A model generated the notes under the pieces. It was given only the letters and a program-made list of their open reading frames with translations. It made no database searches and was not told the DNA's origin. DNA of 35,421 nt from Methanobacteriaceae archaeon UBA349 (GTDB lineage: Archaea > Methanobacteriota > Methanobacteria > Methanobacteriales > Methanobacteriaceae), in the NCBI GenBank assembly GCA_002509745.1, contig DAWK01000060.1, positions 8,496 through 43,916 on the forward strand. Direction: 5' to 3'. The translations under genes were made by a program, and so were the position numbers. Below are positions 10,027 to 18,082 of this stretch, piece after piece; within the stretch, counting starts at the first letter, position 1, and every line of letters starts with the position of its first letter.

Positions 10027-10323
10027 ATGAACATTGATAAAATCGTAGAAGAAAAAAGACTAGTAATTAAATTAGAAGGTAGATTAGACACTAATACTGC
10101 CCCTATTTTAGAAGAAGAACTAAAAAAAGATTTGCCTGATGTAAAAGAGTTGATTCTGGACTTTAAAGAATTGAAGTATATTTCCAGTGCTGGATTGAGA
10201 CTGGTTCTTTCCACCCAAAAAACAATGAATGTACAAGGCAGTATGGCCATTAAAGATGTAAATGATTTTATAATGGAAGTTTTTGAGGCTACTGGATTTA
10301 TAGATATTTTAACTATTGAATAA
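10027..10323 (+). CDS. STAS-domain anti-anti-sigma-like protein (RsbV/SpoIIAA type)
   Basis: This 98-residue protein is a single STAS domain, the usual length for RsbV or SpoIIAA. It has the LEGRLDTNTAP strand-turn near residues 16-26 and the phosphorylation loop YISSAGLRLVL at 51-61; Ser54 aligns with the serine phosphorylated in bacterial relatives. In the known systems the unphosphorylated form binds the partner kinase and frees the kinase's target. The ribosome site AGGAG precedes the ATG at a good distance. It is followed by the RsbW-like kinase gene and then the PP2C phosphatase, the enzymes expected to add and remove the phosphate. The target cannot be a sigma factor in an archaeon; the GHKL domain on the upstream MATE protein is one candidate partner. 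Confidence 0.9.
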   Translation: MNIDKIVEEKRLVIKLEGRLDTNTAPILEEELKKDLPDVKELILDFKELKYISSAGLRLVLSTQKTMNVQGSMAIKDVNDFIMEVFEATGFIDILTIE

Positions 10324-10380
10324 AAGATTAATAGAATTTCTGATAATTAATTCAAATATAATCAATTTAACTATGAGAGA

Positions 10381-10803
10381 ATGGTTAGTATGAATAAATT
10401 ATTAATCCCTGCAGATACAGGAAATCTTGGGAAAGTTCTGGGTTTTGTTAGTCATAACTTGGATTCAATTGAGATACCTCTTAAAAATAGATTCCAATTA
10501 GAACTTGCAATTGAAGAAGCATATGTCAATATCGCAAAATATGCTTATGGCAAAAAAGAAGGGGACGTTTTAATTGAATACTCTTTTGAAGAGGATCATT
10601 TAATAATAACTATTAAGTTTACTGACTGTGGAATTCAGTATAATCCCTTAGAAAAGGAAGATCCGGATATTGTGTCAAAAACTTCTGAAAAAGAAATTGG
10701 GGGATTGGGAATTTATCTTATTAAAAAGAATGTTGATTATTTAGGTTATGAGTATGTTAATGGTAAAAATATTTTAACCATTCAAAAAAAATTAAAAAAA
10801 TAA
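10381..10803 (+). CDS. RsbW-like serine kinase (GHKL ATPase, anti-sigma-factor type)
   Basis: The 140-residue protein is a lone HATPase_c_2 domain, as in RsbW and SpoIIAB. It shows the N box (ELAIEEAYVNIAKYAY, about 41-56), the G1 box (FTDCGIQYNP) and an intact G2 box (GGLGIYLIKK), so ATP binding looks functional. Its expected substrate is the STAS protein encoded 57 nt upstream, at Ser54. Two starts are possible: ATG 10381 and ATG 10390, which would trim three residues. The only ribosome-site-like bases, GAGAG at 10375, are better spaced for 10390. A hairpin with a T run follows the stop codon. What it regulates in an archaeon without sigma factors is unknown. Confidence 0.88.
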   Translation: MVSMNKLLIPADTGNLGKVLGFVSHNLDSIEIPLKNRFQLELAIEEAYVNIAKYAYGKKEGDVLIEYSFEEDHLIITIKFTDCGIQYNPLEKEDPDIVSKTSEKEIGGLGIYLIKKNVDYLGYEYVNGKNILTIQKKLKK

Positions 10804-10813
10804 AAAAGGAATT

Positions 10814-10856
10814 AAAATAGCATTTTTTCTTTTTAAATGATTTAAAATGCTTTTTT
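10814..10856 (+). terminator. Hairpin and T-run terminator after the RsbW-like gene
   Basis: A 13-base arm (AAAATAGCATTTT, 10814-10826) pairs with AAAATGCTTTTTT (10844-10856) with one mismatch across a 17-base loop. The second arm ends in six T. It sits 11 nt after the stop codon and just before the promoter of the phosphatase gene, so it probably separates two transcripts. Confidence 0.5.
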
Positions 10857-10901
10857 AGATGGATAACAATATATTCTTCTATAAAATTAAAATAGAAATA
10901 C

Positions 10902-10909
10902 AATATAAT
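10902..10909 (+). promoter_or_regulatory. TATA box of the PP2C phosphatase gene
   Basis: AATATAAT lies 47 nt before the ATG at 10956. A start near 10930 would give a leader of about 25 nt holding the GGAG ribosome site at 10947-10950. The hairpin terminator just upstream makes a separate promoter likely. Confidence 0.4.
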
Positions 10910-10955
10910 CTCATAACATATTTAATAAAATCCAACTTACTAAGTGGAGATTGAA

Positions 10956-12881
10956 ATGACTAATTCAATAAGCACCAAATCAAAAATTAAGACCCTGCTG
11001 ATTTGCAGTGCAATAGTCTTTGCTATCAAGTTTCTTTTTCATTATTTCTATCCAGCCATATCCATTTCTGAATTAGGTCCAGCTAGTGCATTACCGCCCA
11101 TTTTCGGTTTGATGTTTGGTGCATGGGGAGCAGCAGGCGCAGCATTTGGATATTTATTATCTGATATTTTATCTGGCCACCCCCCTCAAATTTATACTAT
11201 AAATTTTTTTATTCAGTTTTTATATGCTTATATTCCTTATAAATTATGGTATGGTATGAATATTGGAGAAAATAGTTCTCCTAGGTTAGATACAGTTAAA
11301 CACCTAATAAAATTTGTAATAATCATGTTTATAACCGCCACAGTCATGGCAGCTTTTCTTGGATTTTTAATGGATGGTTTAGGATTATATGATCTGGTTT
11401 CTTTAACTACCATAGTATTTGCATTTAATAACTTTGATTTTTCTATAATGTTTGGTAGTTTGATTATTATTGCTGCCAATTATTATGGCCTTAAAATGTA
11501 TAAACCGAAAATAAGTAAAAAACATTTAATCCCACCTAAAGCATTTAATTTAATGCTAGTATTGGCGGTTATAATGGCTGTTGTTAATATTATTTACACT
11601 ACATTTGAAGAACCTAATATTTGGACATTTGCTGCAGCAACCATATCTTATTCCTTAGCTTTCATATATATTCTAAAACCTTTAACAAAAGAAATTATAG
11701 AAAAAAAGACCGAAATAAAGATTTCTTTAACCGAAAGATTAATTATAATTTTCATCACCACAGGTATGTTAATTGCCTTAGTTACTGGAATCCGATCCCT
11801 TTTCACAATTACCATGTTGAGTGGGGATAAAATATATTTTTGGGAGTCAGTATATCTTAATATAACTTTGATACTATCTATTTTTTATATGTCGTCCATA
11901 GGATTTTTATGGTATCTCGAAAAAAATATTACTACTCCTATCGAGTCCATATCTAATATTGCACAAAATTATGTAAGTGATTCTAATGGAATAACTAATG
12001 ACGTCAGTATTATATCAAAATGTGAACAGTACGCCAGCCAAGAAAGTGAAGTGGGGATTTTAGCACTTTCTTTTGAAAAAATGATTAAAGATTTAAAAAT
12101 TTATATAAAAAATCTGGAAAAGGTCACGGCTGAAAAAGAAAGGATAAATACTGAGTTGAATGTTGCCCAAAAAATACAGGCAGATATGTTACCTCGGAAA
12201 TTTCCAGCTTTCCCGGGAAGAAATGAATTTGATGTTTATGCCATTAATATACCTGCCAAAGAAGTTGGAGGGGATTTTTATGATTTCTTTTTAATAGATG
12301 ATAATCATTTAGCAATTGTTATTGGAGATGTCTCTGGAAAAGGAGTGCCCGCGGCATTATTTATGGTAATTGCAAAAACATTAATTAAAAACCACACACA
12401 ACTTGGAAAAAGCCCGGCAGAAGTATTCAACACAGTTAACAATCAGTTATATGAAGGAAATGATGAAAATATGTTTGTAACTGCTTGGATGGGGATTTTA
12501 GAAATTAAAACTGGTATTTTTACATATGCTAATGCAGGTCATAATCCCCCATTACTAAAACATGATGGTGAAGATTATAATTGGTTAAAATCAAAACCAG
12601 GATTTGTTTTGGGTGGAATGGAGAACATCCAATATAATCAAAATATGATTACTTTAAATCCCGGAGATAGAGCATATTTATATACTGACGGTGTAACTGA
12701 AGCTACCAATTGTGATGATGAATTATTTGGGGATTCAAGGCTTTTAAAAGTTATTAATAGTAAAAAGGATCCAGAACTTAAAAACTTGCTATTGTATGTT
12801 CAGGAAAAAATTGATGTTTTTGTAAGGGGTAGAGAACAGTTTGATGATATTACCATGCTGGTAATGAAATATAAAAATTAA
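10956..12881 (+). CDS. Membrane-bound PP2C-type (SpoIIE/RsbU) phosphatase with HAMP-like linker
   Basis: The 641-residue protein should remove phosphate from the STAS protein in response to a signal sensed at the membrane. The first 250 residues hold several membrane segments with a small-residue-rich stretch (SALPPIFGLMFGAWGAAGAA) reminiscent of MASE1 or ECF S-component folds. Two more segments and a HAMP-like linker follow, then a coiled coil and an SpoIIE domain (about 400-641). Metal-binding motifs are present: GGDFYD (Asp440), GDVSGKG (Asp458), YTDGVTEA and DDITML (Asp630, Asp631). I chose ATG 10956 because GGAG lies 6 nt upstream; the GTG at 10944 has no such site. It completes the STAS-kinase-phosphatase set but has its own promoter. 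The signal is unknown. Confidence 0.9.
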   Translation: MTNSISTKSKIKTLLICSAIVFAIKFLFHYFYPAISISELGPASALPPIFGLMFGAWGAAGAAFGYLLSDILSGHPPQIYTINFFIQFLYAYIPYKLWYGMNIGENSSPRLDTVKHLIKFVIIMFITATVMAAFLGFLMDGLGLYDLVSLTTIVFAFNNFDFSIMFGSLIIIAANYYGLKMYKPKISKKHLIPPKAFNLMLVLAVIMAVVNIIYTTFEEPNIWTFAAATISYSLAFIYILKPLTKEIIEKKTEIKISLTERLIIIFITTGMLIALVTGIRSLFTITMLSGDKIYFWESVYLNITLILSIFYMSSIGFLWYLEKNITTPIESISNIAQNYVSDSNGITNDVSIISKCEQYASQESEVGILALSFEKMIKDLKIYIKNLEKVTAEKERINTELNVAQKIQADMLPRKFPAFPGRNEFDVYAINIPAKEVGGDFYDFFLIDDNHLAIVIGDVSGKGVPAALFMVIAKTLIKNHTQLGKSPAEVFNTVNNQLYEGNDENMFVTAWMGILEIKTGIFTYANAGHNPPLLKHDGEDYNWLKSKPGFVLGGMENIQYNQNMITLNPGDRAYLYTDGVTEATNCDDELFGDSRLLKVINSKKDPELKNLLLYVQEKIDVFVRGREQFDDITMLVMKYKN

Positions 12882-13062
12882 CTAATGTGCTGAATGTTAA
12901 AAAAGAAGCATATTAATCCTAATTAATCTAATAATTAGTTAATAATTATTTTTATTAGTAATGGAACCTAGAATGAATTACTAAATGATAAATAAGTTCC
13001 ATGAAATTGCATTTAAAATTAAACTATAATAATGTAATAACTTAATAACTATAATAATGGGT

Positions 13063-13095
13063 GAGGAGAGTTACCCTCCTTAAAGGAAAGTCCTC
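13063..13095. other. Compact inverted-repeat structure, possible RNA element
   Basis: GAGGA (13063-13067) pairs with TCCTC (13091-13095) around an inner hairpin TCCT-TAA-AGGA (13077-13087). The patch is clearly GC-richer than its surroundings. It lies downstream of the 30-residue basic protein gene on the - strand and downstream of the phosphatase gene on the + strand, so it could be a 3' element, a terminator or part of a small RNA. The strand cannot be decided from one sequence. Confidence 0.35.
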
Positions 13096-13113
13096 TGCAA
13101 ATTAATTTATAAA

Positions 13114-13206
13114 CTAATGCTTAACTCCTCTTCCTCTTTTACTTCCAGCTTTCCTATATCGGGATTTTGGCCTGGTTCTTTTATTTGTTCCTTTGACTTT
13201 GGACAT
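13114..13206 (-). CDS. 30-residue, highly basic small protein
   Basis: A short frame from ATG 13206 to TAG 13114 encodes a peptide that begins MSKVKGTNKRTRPKSRYRK and ends RGRGVKH. About 14 of its 30 residues are Lys, Arg or His, and there are almost no acidic residues. A perfect ribosome site, GGAGGTGA at 13212-13219, lies 5 nt upstream, the best match to the 16S end in this window, so high translation is likely. The composition suggests an RNA- or DNA-binding protein such as a tiny ribosomal protein, but I cannot assign a family. It differs from the pattern I know for L41e and Thx. A TATA-like box lies far upstream (about 13393-13404), implying a leader of about 160 nt. Confidence 0.75.
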   Translation of the reverse strand: MSKVKGTNKRTRPKSRYRKAGSKRGRGVKH

Positions 13207-13717
13207 ATTTTTCACCTCCAAATTATTAATTTTATTATTTATTTAAGAGCATGAATCTAAATTTTAATTACACACTCAATTTGATTTTAACATAAATATG
13301 ATAATCTCAACTTTATTATTAATTAGCGATTAAGGAAATAATAATTACTTTAACACACTAATATTTGTTCTTTGATATCTTTTTTAATAATTACTTATAT
13401 ACTTTACCTATTTGCTTTTAAATAGCCATACATAAGAAGTTTAAGGGCAGGATATATTAAATTCAATTTTTAAAAATTTAATCATTTCTTACTTATCATA
13501 TGTCTATAATTTACTTATCTTAAAAGGATTACCTTGTTAGGATTGCTTATCCATTATTTAATAAAAAACTACTTAATAAAATATTTTTTAAAATAATTAT
13601 CAGTATTTAATTAATTTTAGTAATTATTAAAAAAGAATTTGTATTTAATTTAATTTTTTTATGTTAATTATTGTTTTCATCGTTTTAAAAAACTGAATAT
13701 GTTATTTAATTAAATAT
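13207..13717. other. Long AT-rich intergenic region
   Basis: About 510 nt without a credible gene between the small basic protein gene and the acs stop codon. On the - strand it holds the GGAGGTGA ribosome site (13212-13219) and a TATA-like AAGTATATAAGT (about 13393-13404) that could serve the small gene. A T6 run on the - strand (13629-13634) may end the acs transcript. The rest is low-complexity A+T with a short GGAT-ATCC inverted repeat near 13540. I see nothing else. Confidence 0.5.
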
Positions 13718-15622
13718 TCAGTCTTCTAAGGTGGAAGTATCACCTAAATCTTCTCCTTCTTCCTGAGCTCTTAAAATACGCCTCATTATTTTTCCACTTC
13801 GGGTTTTAGGAAGTTTATCAACTTGTTGTATTTCTCCTAAAACTGCTACTGGCCCTAACTCATAGCGAACGTGTTTTTTTAGGTTTTCAATAAGCTTAGT
13901 ATTTAATTGATAACCTTCTTTCAATATAATGAATGATTTAATAACCTGTCCTTTAATAGGATCTGATTTACCAATTACAGCACATTCTACAACAGCCGGA
14001 TGAGAAACAAAGGCAGATTCTACTTCTGAGGTTCCAACACGGTGGCCGGCAATATTCAGTACATCATCAGAGCGTCCTTGTATCCAGATATACCCATCTT
14101 CATCTTTTCGAGCAATGTCTCCGGCATGGTAAACTCCACCAGGTATTTTATTCCAGTAGGCATCAATATAACGTTTTTCATCCTTATAAAGGGTTCTAAA
14201 CATGGCTGGCCATGGTTTTTTAATTACTAGATATCCTCCTTTGCCTGGAGCAACAGGATCCCCATTTTCATCCACCACATCAGCATCAATCCCCGGAAGT
14301 GGGAGAGTTGGTGTTCCTGGTTTAAGAGGAGATATTGGTAGTGGAGCAATCATATGCATTCCGGTCTCAGTTTGCCACCAGGTATCCATTATTGGGGTCT
14401 TTTCTTTCCCCACATTTTTATATAACCACATCCATGCCTCTGGATTCATTGGTTCCCCAACACTACCTAATATTTTTAGTGAAGAAAGATTGTAAAGATT
14501 AGGATGCTTACTTCCATATCTCATGAGGTGTCTAATGGCTGTTGGTGCGGTGTATAATTTAGTTACCCCGTACTTTTCTACAATTTTCCACCAGGCACCA
14601 GGATCCGGATAGTCTGGCGCTCCTTCATAAATCATAGTTGTGGTTCCCAAAAGTAGGGGGCCGTAAATAGCGTAACTGTGACCTGTAATCCAACCAATAT
14701 CACCAGTACACCACCATAAATCCCCATCATGAATATCAAAGACGTTTTTCAAAGTGGTGGCTACACCCACCATATAACCTGCCGTGGTGTGCAGAACTCC
14801 TTTTGGTTTTCCCGTACTTCCTGATGTGTAGAGAAGGAATAATGGGTCTTCAGCATCCATTTCTTCTACAGGGCATTCATCAGATTCACCATCAACTAAA
14901 GTATCATAGAATATTTCCCTACCACTTAACTCCGATATGGTTATAGGGTTTCCGGCATGCTGAACTACCACTACTGTTTCAATGGTGGAACACTGCAACA
15001 AGGCCTCATCGGCGATCTTTTTAAGGTCTATTATTTTTCCTCTGCGGTATGTTCCATCAGCAGTTATTAAAACCTTGGCATTAGAATCGTTCATTCGTTC
15101 TACAAATGCACCTACACTTAGACCAGAATAGACAACACTATGTAGTGCCCCAATACGGGTACAGGCCAGCATAGATATTAAAAGTTCCGGACACATAGGC
15201 AGATACATAGAAACGGTATCTCCCTTTTTAATGCCCAGATTTTTTAAGGCATTGGCCATTTTATTTACTTCGCGGTAAAGCTCGTAATAGGTGAGTTTTC
15301 TCTCCTCTCCATTTTCATTAGCATATAAAATGGCTACTTTGTTTCTTTTATCTGTAAAAACCCATCTATCAACGGCATTATAACATAAATTAATTTTTCC
15401 ATTGGTGAACCACTTGTAGAATGGCTTCTTGCTATCATCAAGAACTTTATCCCATTTTTCAAACCATTCAAACTGTTCGGCTTTCTCAGACCAGTATTTT
15501 TCCAGGTCTTGGCCCTTTTCAATTTCGGCCTCCCAGTTTTTAACGTGAGCTTCTTCTACTATTCTATAATTGGCTTTAAAAACCCTTTTTTCATCTAGAA
15601 GAACTGAAGTATCTTTATTCAT
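13718..15622 (-). CDS. acs: Acetyl-CoA synthetase (AMP-forming)
   Basis: This 634-residue cytoplasmic enzyme makes acetyl-CoA from acetate, ATP and CoA through acetyl-AMP, feeding acetate into biosynthesis in hydrogenotrophic methanogens. The N-terminal ACAS region is followed by the AMP-binding loop [10 protein letters not shown] (266-275), the acetate-pocket and adenylate motif DTWWQTETG (413-421), and the C-terminal motif [11 protein letters not shown] with the catalytic Lys at about 611, the residue commonly acetylated in this family. Length is normal. ATG 15622 is preferred over ATG 15637 because GGTGGTGA lies just upstream of it and inside the longer reading. It is transcribed alone, with a TATA box near 15715. 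No acetylase or deacetylase gene is nearby. Confidence 0.96.
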   Translation of the reverse strand: MNKDTSVLLDEKRVFKANYRIVEEAHVKNWEAEIEKGQDLEKYWSEKAEQFEWFEKWDKVLDDSKKPFYKWFTNGKINLCYNAVDRWVFTDKRNKVAILYANENGEERKLTYYELYREVNKMANALKNLGIKKGDTVSMYLPMCPELLISMLACTRIGALHSVVYSGLSVGAFVERMNDSNAKVLITADGTYRRGKIIDLKKIADEALLQCSTIETVVVVQHAGNPITISELSGREIFYDTLVDGESDECPVEEMDAEDPLFLLYTSGSTGKPKGVLHTTAGYMVGVATTLKNVFDIHDGDLWWCTGDIGWITGHSYAIYGPLLLGTTTMIYEGAPDYPDPGAWWKIVEKYGVTKLYTAPTAIRHLMRYGSKHPNLYNLSSLKILGSVGEPMNPEAWMWLYKNVGKEKTPIMDTWWQTETGMHMIAPLPISPLKPGTPTLPLPGIDADVVDENGDPVAPGKGGYLVIKKPWPAMFRTLYKDEKRYIDAYWNKIPGGVYHAGDIARKDEDGYIWIQGRSDDVLNIAGHRVGTSEVESAFVSHPAVVECAVIGKSDPIKGQVIKSFIILKEGYQLNTKLIENLKKHVRYELGPVAVLGEIQQVDKLPKTRSGKIMRRILRAQEEGEDLGDTSTLED

Positions 15623-15710
15623 ATTATTCACCACCATTATTTTAAAAATTAAGTAATACTTTCATTGATTTTTTACTTCCTACATCAAGAATATAAAGAT
15701 ACATTTTAGG

Positions 15711-15719
15711 ATATATAAA
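15711..15719 (-). promoter_or_regulatory. TATA box of acs
   Basis: On the - strand the sequence reads TTTATATAT followed by CC, close to the methanogen TATA consensus. Transcription would begin near 15690, giving a leader of about 70 nt before ATG 15622. Confidence 0.5.
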
Positions 15720-15859
15720 TTTTTAGCAAATTTTGATCTTTTTTTAAAAAATTTAATAAAAAATCCTTTAAAATTGGAATAAATAAATTGAAATGGGAAT
15801 TAATAAAATAATGGTTTATTAATTGATTAATAAGTACTGGTACCATATAAACATTAGAA

Positions 15860-16696
15860 TCAAAGTTTTAATTGATCCACAGCCATTATAAAATCCTTTA
15901 CTTGTTGTTTAATGGTATTGCTAGGATTGGCATATGCTTCATATATTATGGCGGGGGTCCCGTTTTTAATTATGGGAATAGTACTGTAAGCTGGGCTGCT
16001 AGGTTCGGGCATGGAGTAATAATAAAGCCATTTTAGACTTGTTGTTAGATTTTTTGCGATTTTTAATGATTTGCTGTCACTAAATGGAACAAAGGTGAAT
16101 GATTTATCAATATAACGGCCATTGGAAGCATGTACATCAATTACTAGACTGTAATTATTTTTATTTACGTCAGGAACTATGTATTTATAAGACAGTTTCT
16201 GTCCATTCAATCGTCCTTGGGAGTAATCATAGGTACCTTTGGTGACATTTATGTAGTAAAGATAGTAGCAATTTTTCAGAGAGTTCGAATTTTCTCGTAT
16301 ATTGGCCATAGTTGCATTGTGTGATCGAGATTCACGGGGGTGTTGGCCCAGAATGTAGGCAATTTTCACTGTTGAATTAGGATTTCCATAGGGCCCTTCT
16401 TTCGTAACCACACCCATAGAATCATTCCCTAAGATTTCTTTAGTGGCGACAATAATGGATGTAGTATTAGTTGCATTGGTGGTGGGGTGAATATTGTTGT
16501 ATGGAACAAAAAAAGAAGCTAGAAATATGGTAAAAATGGCTATAATAGCTACGATACCCCATCGAGAAATTAATGGACAACTACTTGATGGACAGGTTAA
16601 TTTTTGATTATTATGAGTATTTTTATTTAATAAATTGGACTTATTTGATTTTTTGAAATTTAATTTGTCTTGGAGTTGCTTTAATTTGTCTTTCAA
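15860..16696 (-). CDS. Membrane-anchored M14-like zinc metallopeptidase or amidohydrolase
   Basis: The 278-residue protein has a basic cytoplasmic tail, one membrane segment (about 46-65) and an outer domain rich in Asn-x-Thr/Ser sites. The domain keeps the metal pattern of M14 carboxypeptidases and succinylglutamate desuccinylase-like enzymes: GQHPRES (His119, Glu122), VIDVHAS (His189) and a late Glu253 in PAIIYEAY. It is related to the secreted protein encoded at 31010-31708. Action on pseudomurein peptides or another surface amide bond is an inference. Translation starts at TTG 16696, supported by an extended ribosome site GGTGATCC at 16700-16707. It seems to be a single-gene unit with a TATA box at 16744-16752. 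Confidence 0.8.
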   Translation of the reverse strand: MKDKLKQLQDKLNFKKSNKSNLLNKNTHNNQKLTCPSSSCPLISRWGIVAIIAIFTIFLASFFVPYNNIHPTTNATNTTSIIVATKEILGNDSMGVVTKEGPYGNPNSTVKIAYILGQHPRESRSHNATMANIRENSNSLKNCYYLYYINVTKGTYDYSQGRLNGQKLSYKYIVPDVNKNNYSLVIDVHASNGRYIDKSFTFVPFSDSKSLKIAKNLTTSLKWLYYYSMPEPSSPAYSTIPIIKNGTPAIIYEAYANPSNTIKQQVKDFIMAVDQLKL

Positions 16697-16699
16697 AAA

Positions 16700-16707
16700 G
16701 GATCACC
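16700..16707 (-). promoter_or_regulatory. Extended ribosome binding site deciding a TTG start
   Basis: GGTGATCC on the - strand matches eight bases of the 16S 3' end and stands 3 nt before TTG 16696. No ATG in this frame is near, so the TTG start is well supported. Confidence 0.75.
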
Positions 16708-16743
16708 GATACCAATAAAACCTTATTTAATATTATCTGACCA

Positions 16744-16752
16744 TTATATAAA
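16744..16752 (-). promoter_or_regulatory. TATA box of the M14-like gene
   Basis: TTTATATAA on the - strand lies about 50 nt before TTG 16696; a start near 16722 would leave a 25-nt leader holding the GGTGATCC site. Confidence 0.5.
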
Positions 16753-16813
16753 CTTATTTAAACATTTATTAAATAAAATATCTTAAAAATAAGTTAATCA
16801 ATTAATAAACGTC

Positions 16814-18046
16814 TCATATTCTTTTTTTATAAATTAACTCTTTAAACTTAATTTTAAACTCAGTTCCATCCATTGTGGATATTTCCATTGATCCTTCTAT
16901 TTGTTCTACTAAATTATTTACCAATTGTAAACCTAAATTTTCAGAATAATCTAAGATTATATTCTCTGGTAAACCCACACCATTATCACTAATTTTCAAT
17001 ATAAATTCCTTATCAACCTCTTTAAGACTGATTAATATATTTCCTCTTTGATTATTTGGAAAAGCGTGTTTTAAAATATTTATAATTAATTCATTTATAA
17101 TTAATCCCAAGGGTATAGCAGTATCGATTCCCATTTCTAAATCTTCTATATCAGTATTTAGAGTAATAATTGTTTTATCAATATCATATAAGTAAAATAG
17201 GTCTGATACAAAGCCATCTATATAATTTTTAATGTGTATATGGGTTAAATCATTGGAATTATACATTTTAGAGTGAATCATGGCCATGGATCTGATTCGA
17301 CTTTGAGTAACCAGTAAAATATCTTTAAAATCATCTTCTACATAATTTGACTGTAGATTAAGCAAACTAGAGATTACTTGGAGATTGTTTTTCACTCTAT
17401 GATGAACTTCACGAAGTAAGGCCTCTTTTTCATTTAATGATGATTCTAATTTGTTTACAGCTTTTTTTCGCTCAGTAACATCATATAAATAATTAATATT
17501 TCTGTTTTTACCTTCAATAGGCATTGACTCAGTGGTAATCAACACAACACGCTTTTCACCAGATTTAATGTTTATTTCAGCTTCTAAATCTTTAATTTCT
17601 CCCTCTTCCTTAAATTCTTTAATTAAAATATTTCTTACTTTTTCACTAGTTATGCCTAATTTAGTAGAACTTACACCCAGGACTTCTTCCTTTTTAAAGC
17701 CAGTTAATTCTAAATAACTTTCATTAGCATCTATAATTTTTCCATCTTCTTCTGTAAGAATAATAGCTATGGGATTAGTACTAAAAGCTTTAAAAAATCT
17801 CTCTTCACTTTCTTTAATAGAATCTAAATTACGAAATACTAAAAAATAAATCAAAATTGAAGTAAGAATTATGAAAACAGTTCCTTTTGCACTGGCAAAA
17901 ATTATTGAAAGATGATTATTGGTAACCAATAAACTTAATAATTGGTCTGAACTTATTATCCAGATAATACTGACTATAAAATAAATTAATGTAATTTTAA
18001 AGGCAGCTCTACGCGGCTTTATTTTATTGGATTTAGATTTATTCAT
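16814..18046 (-). CDS. Membrane PAS sensor histidine kinase (HisKA_2 type)
   Basis: The 410-residue protein has two membrane segments (about 17-35 and 47-69), one PAS domain (about 77-195), a HisKA_2 dimerisation domain with [20 protein letters not shown] and phospho-acceptor His215 or His216, and a HATPase_c domain to the end, with NELIINILKHAF (N box), SDNGVGLP and NLGLQLV. The short loop between the membrane segments makes a periplasm-like sensing domain unlikely, so the PAS domain probably senses. The start ATG is preceded by AGGT. It lies 36 nt after the AI-2E transporter gene on the same strand and is probably cotranscribed with it. No response regulator is adjacent. Confidence 0.9.
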   Translation of the reverse strand: MNKSKSNKIKPRRAAFKITLIYFIVSIIWIISSDQLLSLLVTNNHLSIIFASAKGTVFIILTSILIYFLVFRNLDSIKESEERFFKAFSTNPIAIILTEEDGKIIDANESYLELTGFKKEEVLGVSSTKLGITSEKVRNILIKEFKEEGEIKDLEAEINIKSGEKRVVLITTESMPIEGKNRNINYLYDVTERKKAVNKLESSLNEKEALLREVHHRVKNNLQVISSLLNLQSNYVEDDFKDILLVTQSRIRSMAMIHSKMYNSNDLTHIHIKNYIDGFVSDLFYLYDIDKTIITLNTDIEDLEMGIDTAIPLGLIINELIINILKHAFPNNQRGNILISLKEVDKEFILKISDNGVGLPENIILDYSENLGLQLVNNLVEQIEGSMEISTMDGTEFKIKFKELIYKKRI

Positions 18047-18082
18047 AGTTTACCTATTAGTTTGTAAAAATTTCTTTTCAGT

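Noticed and set aside
13055..13110. The patch with GGAAAGTCC resembles the conserved 5' region of RNase P RNA.
   Set aside because: Only about ten bases match. The rest of a roughly 250-nt archaeal RNase P RNA, including its conserved 3' half, is absent on both strands.
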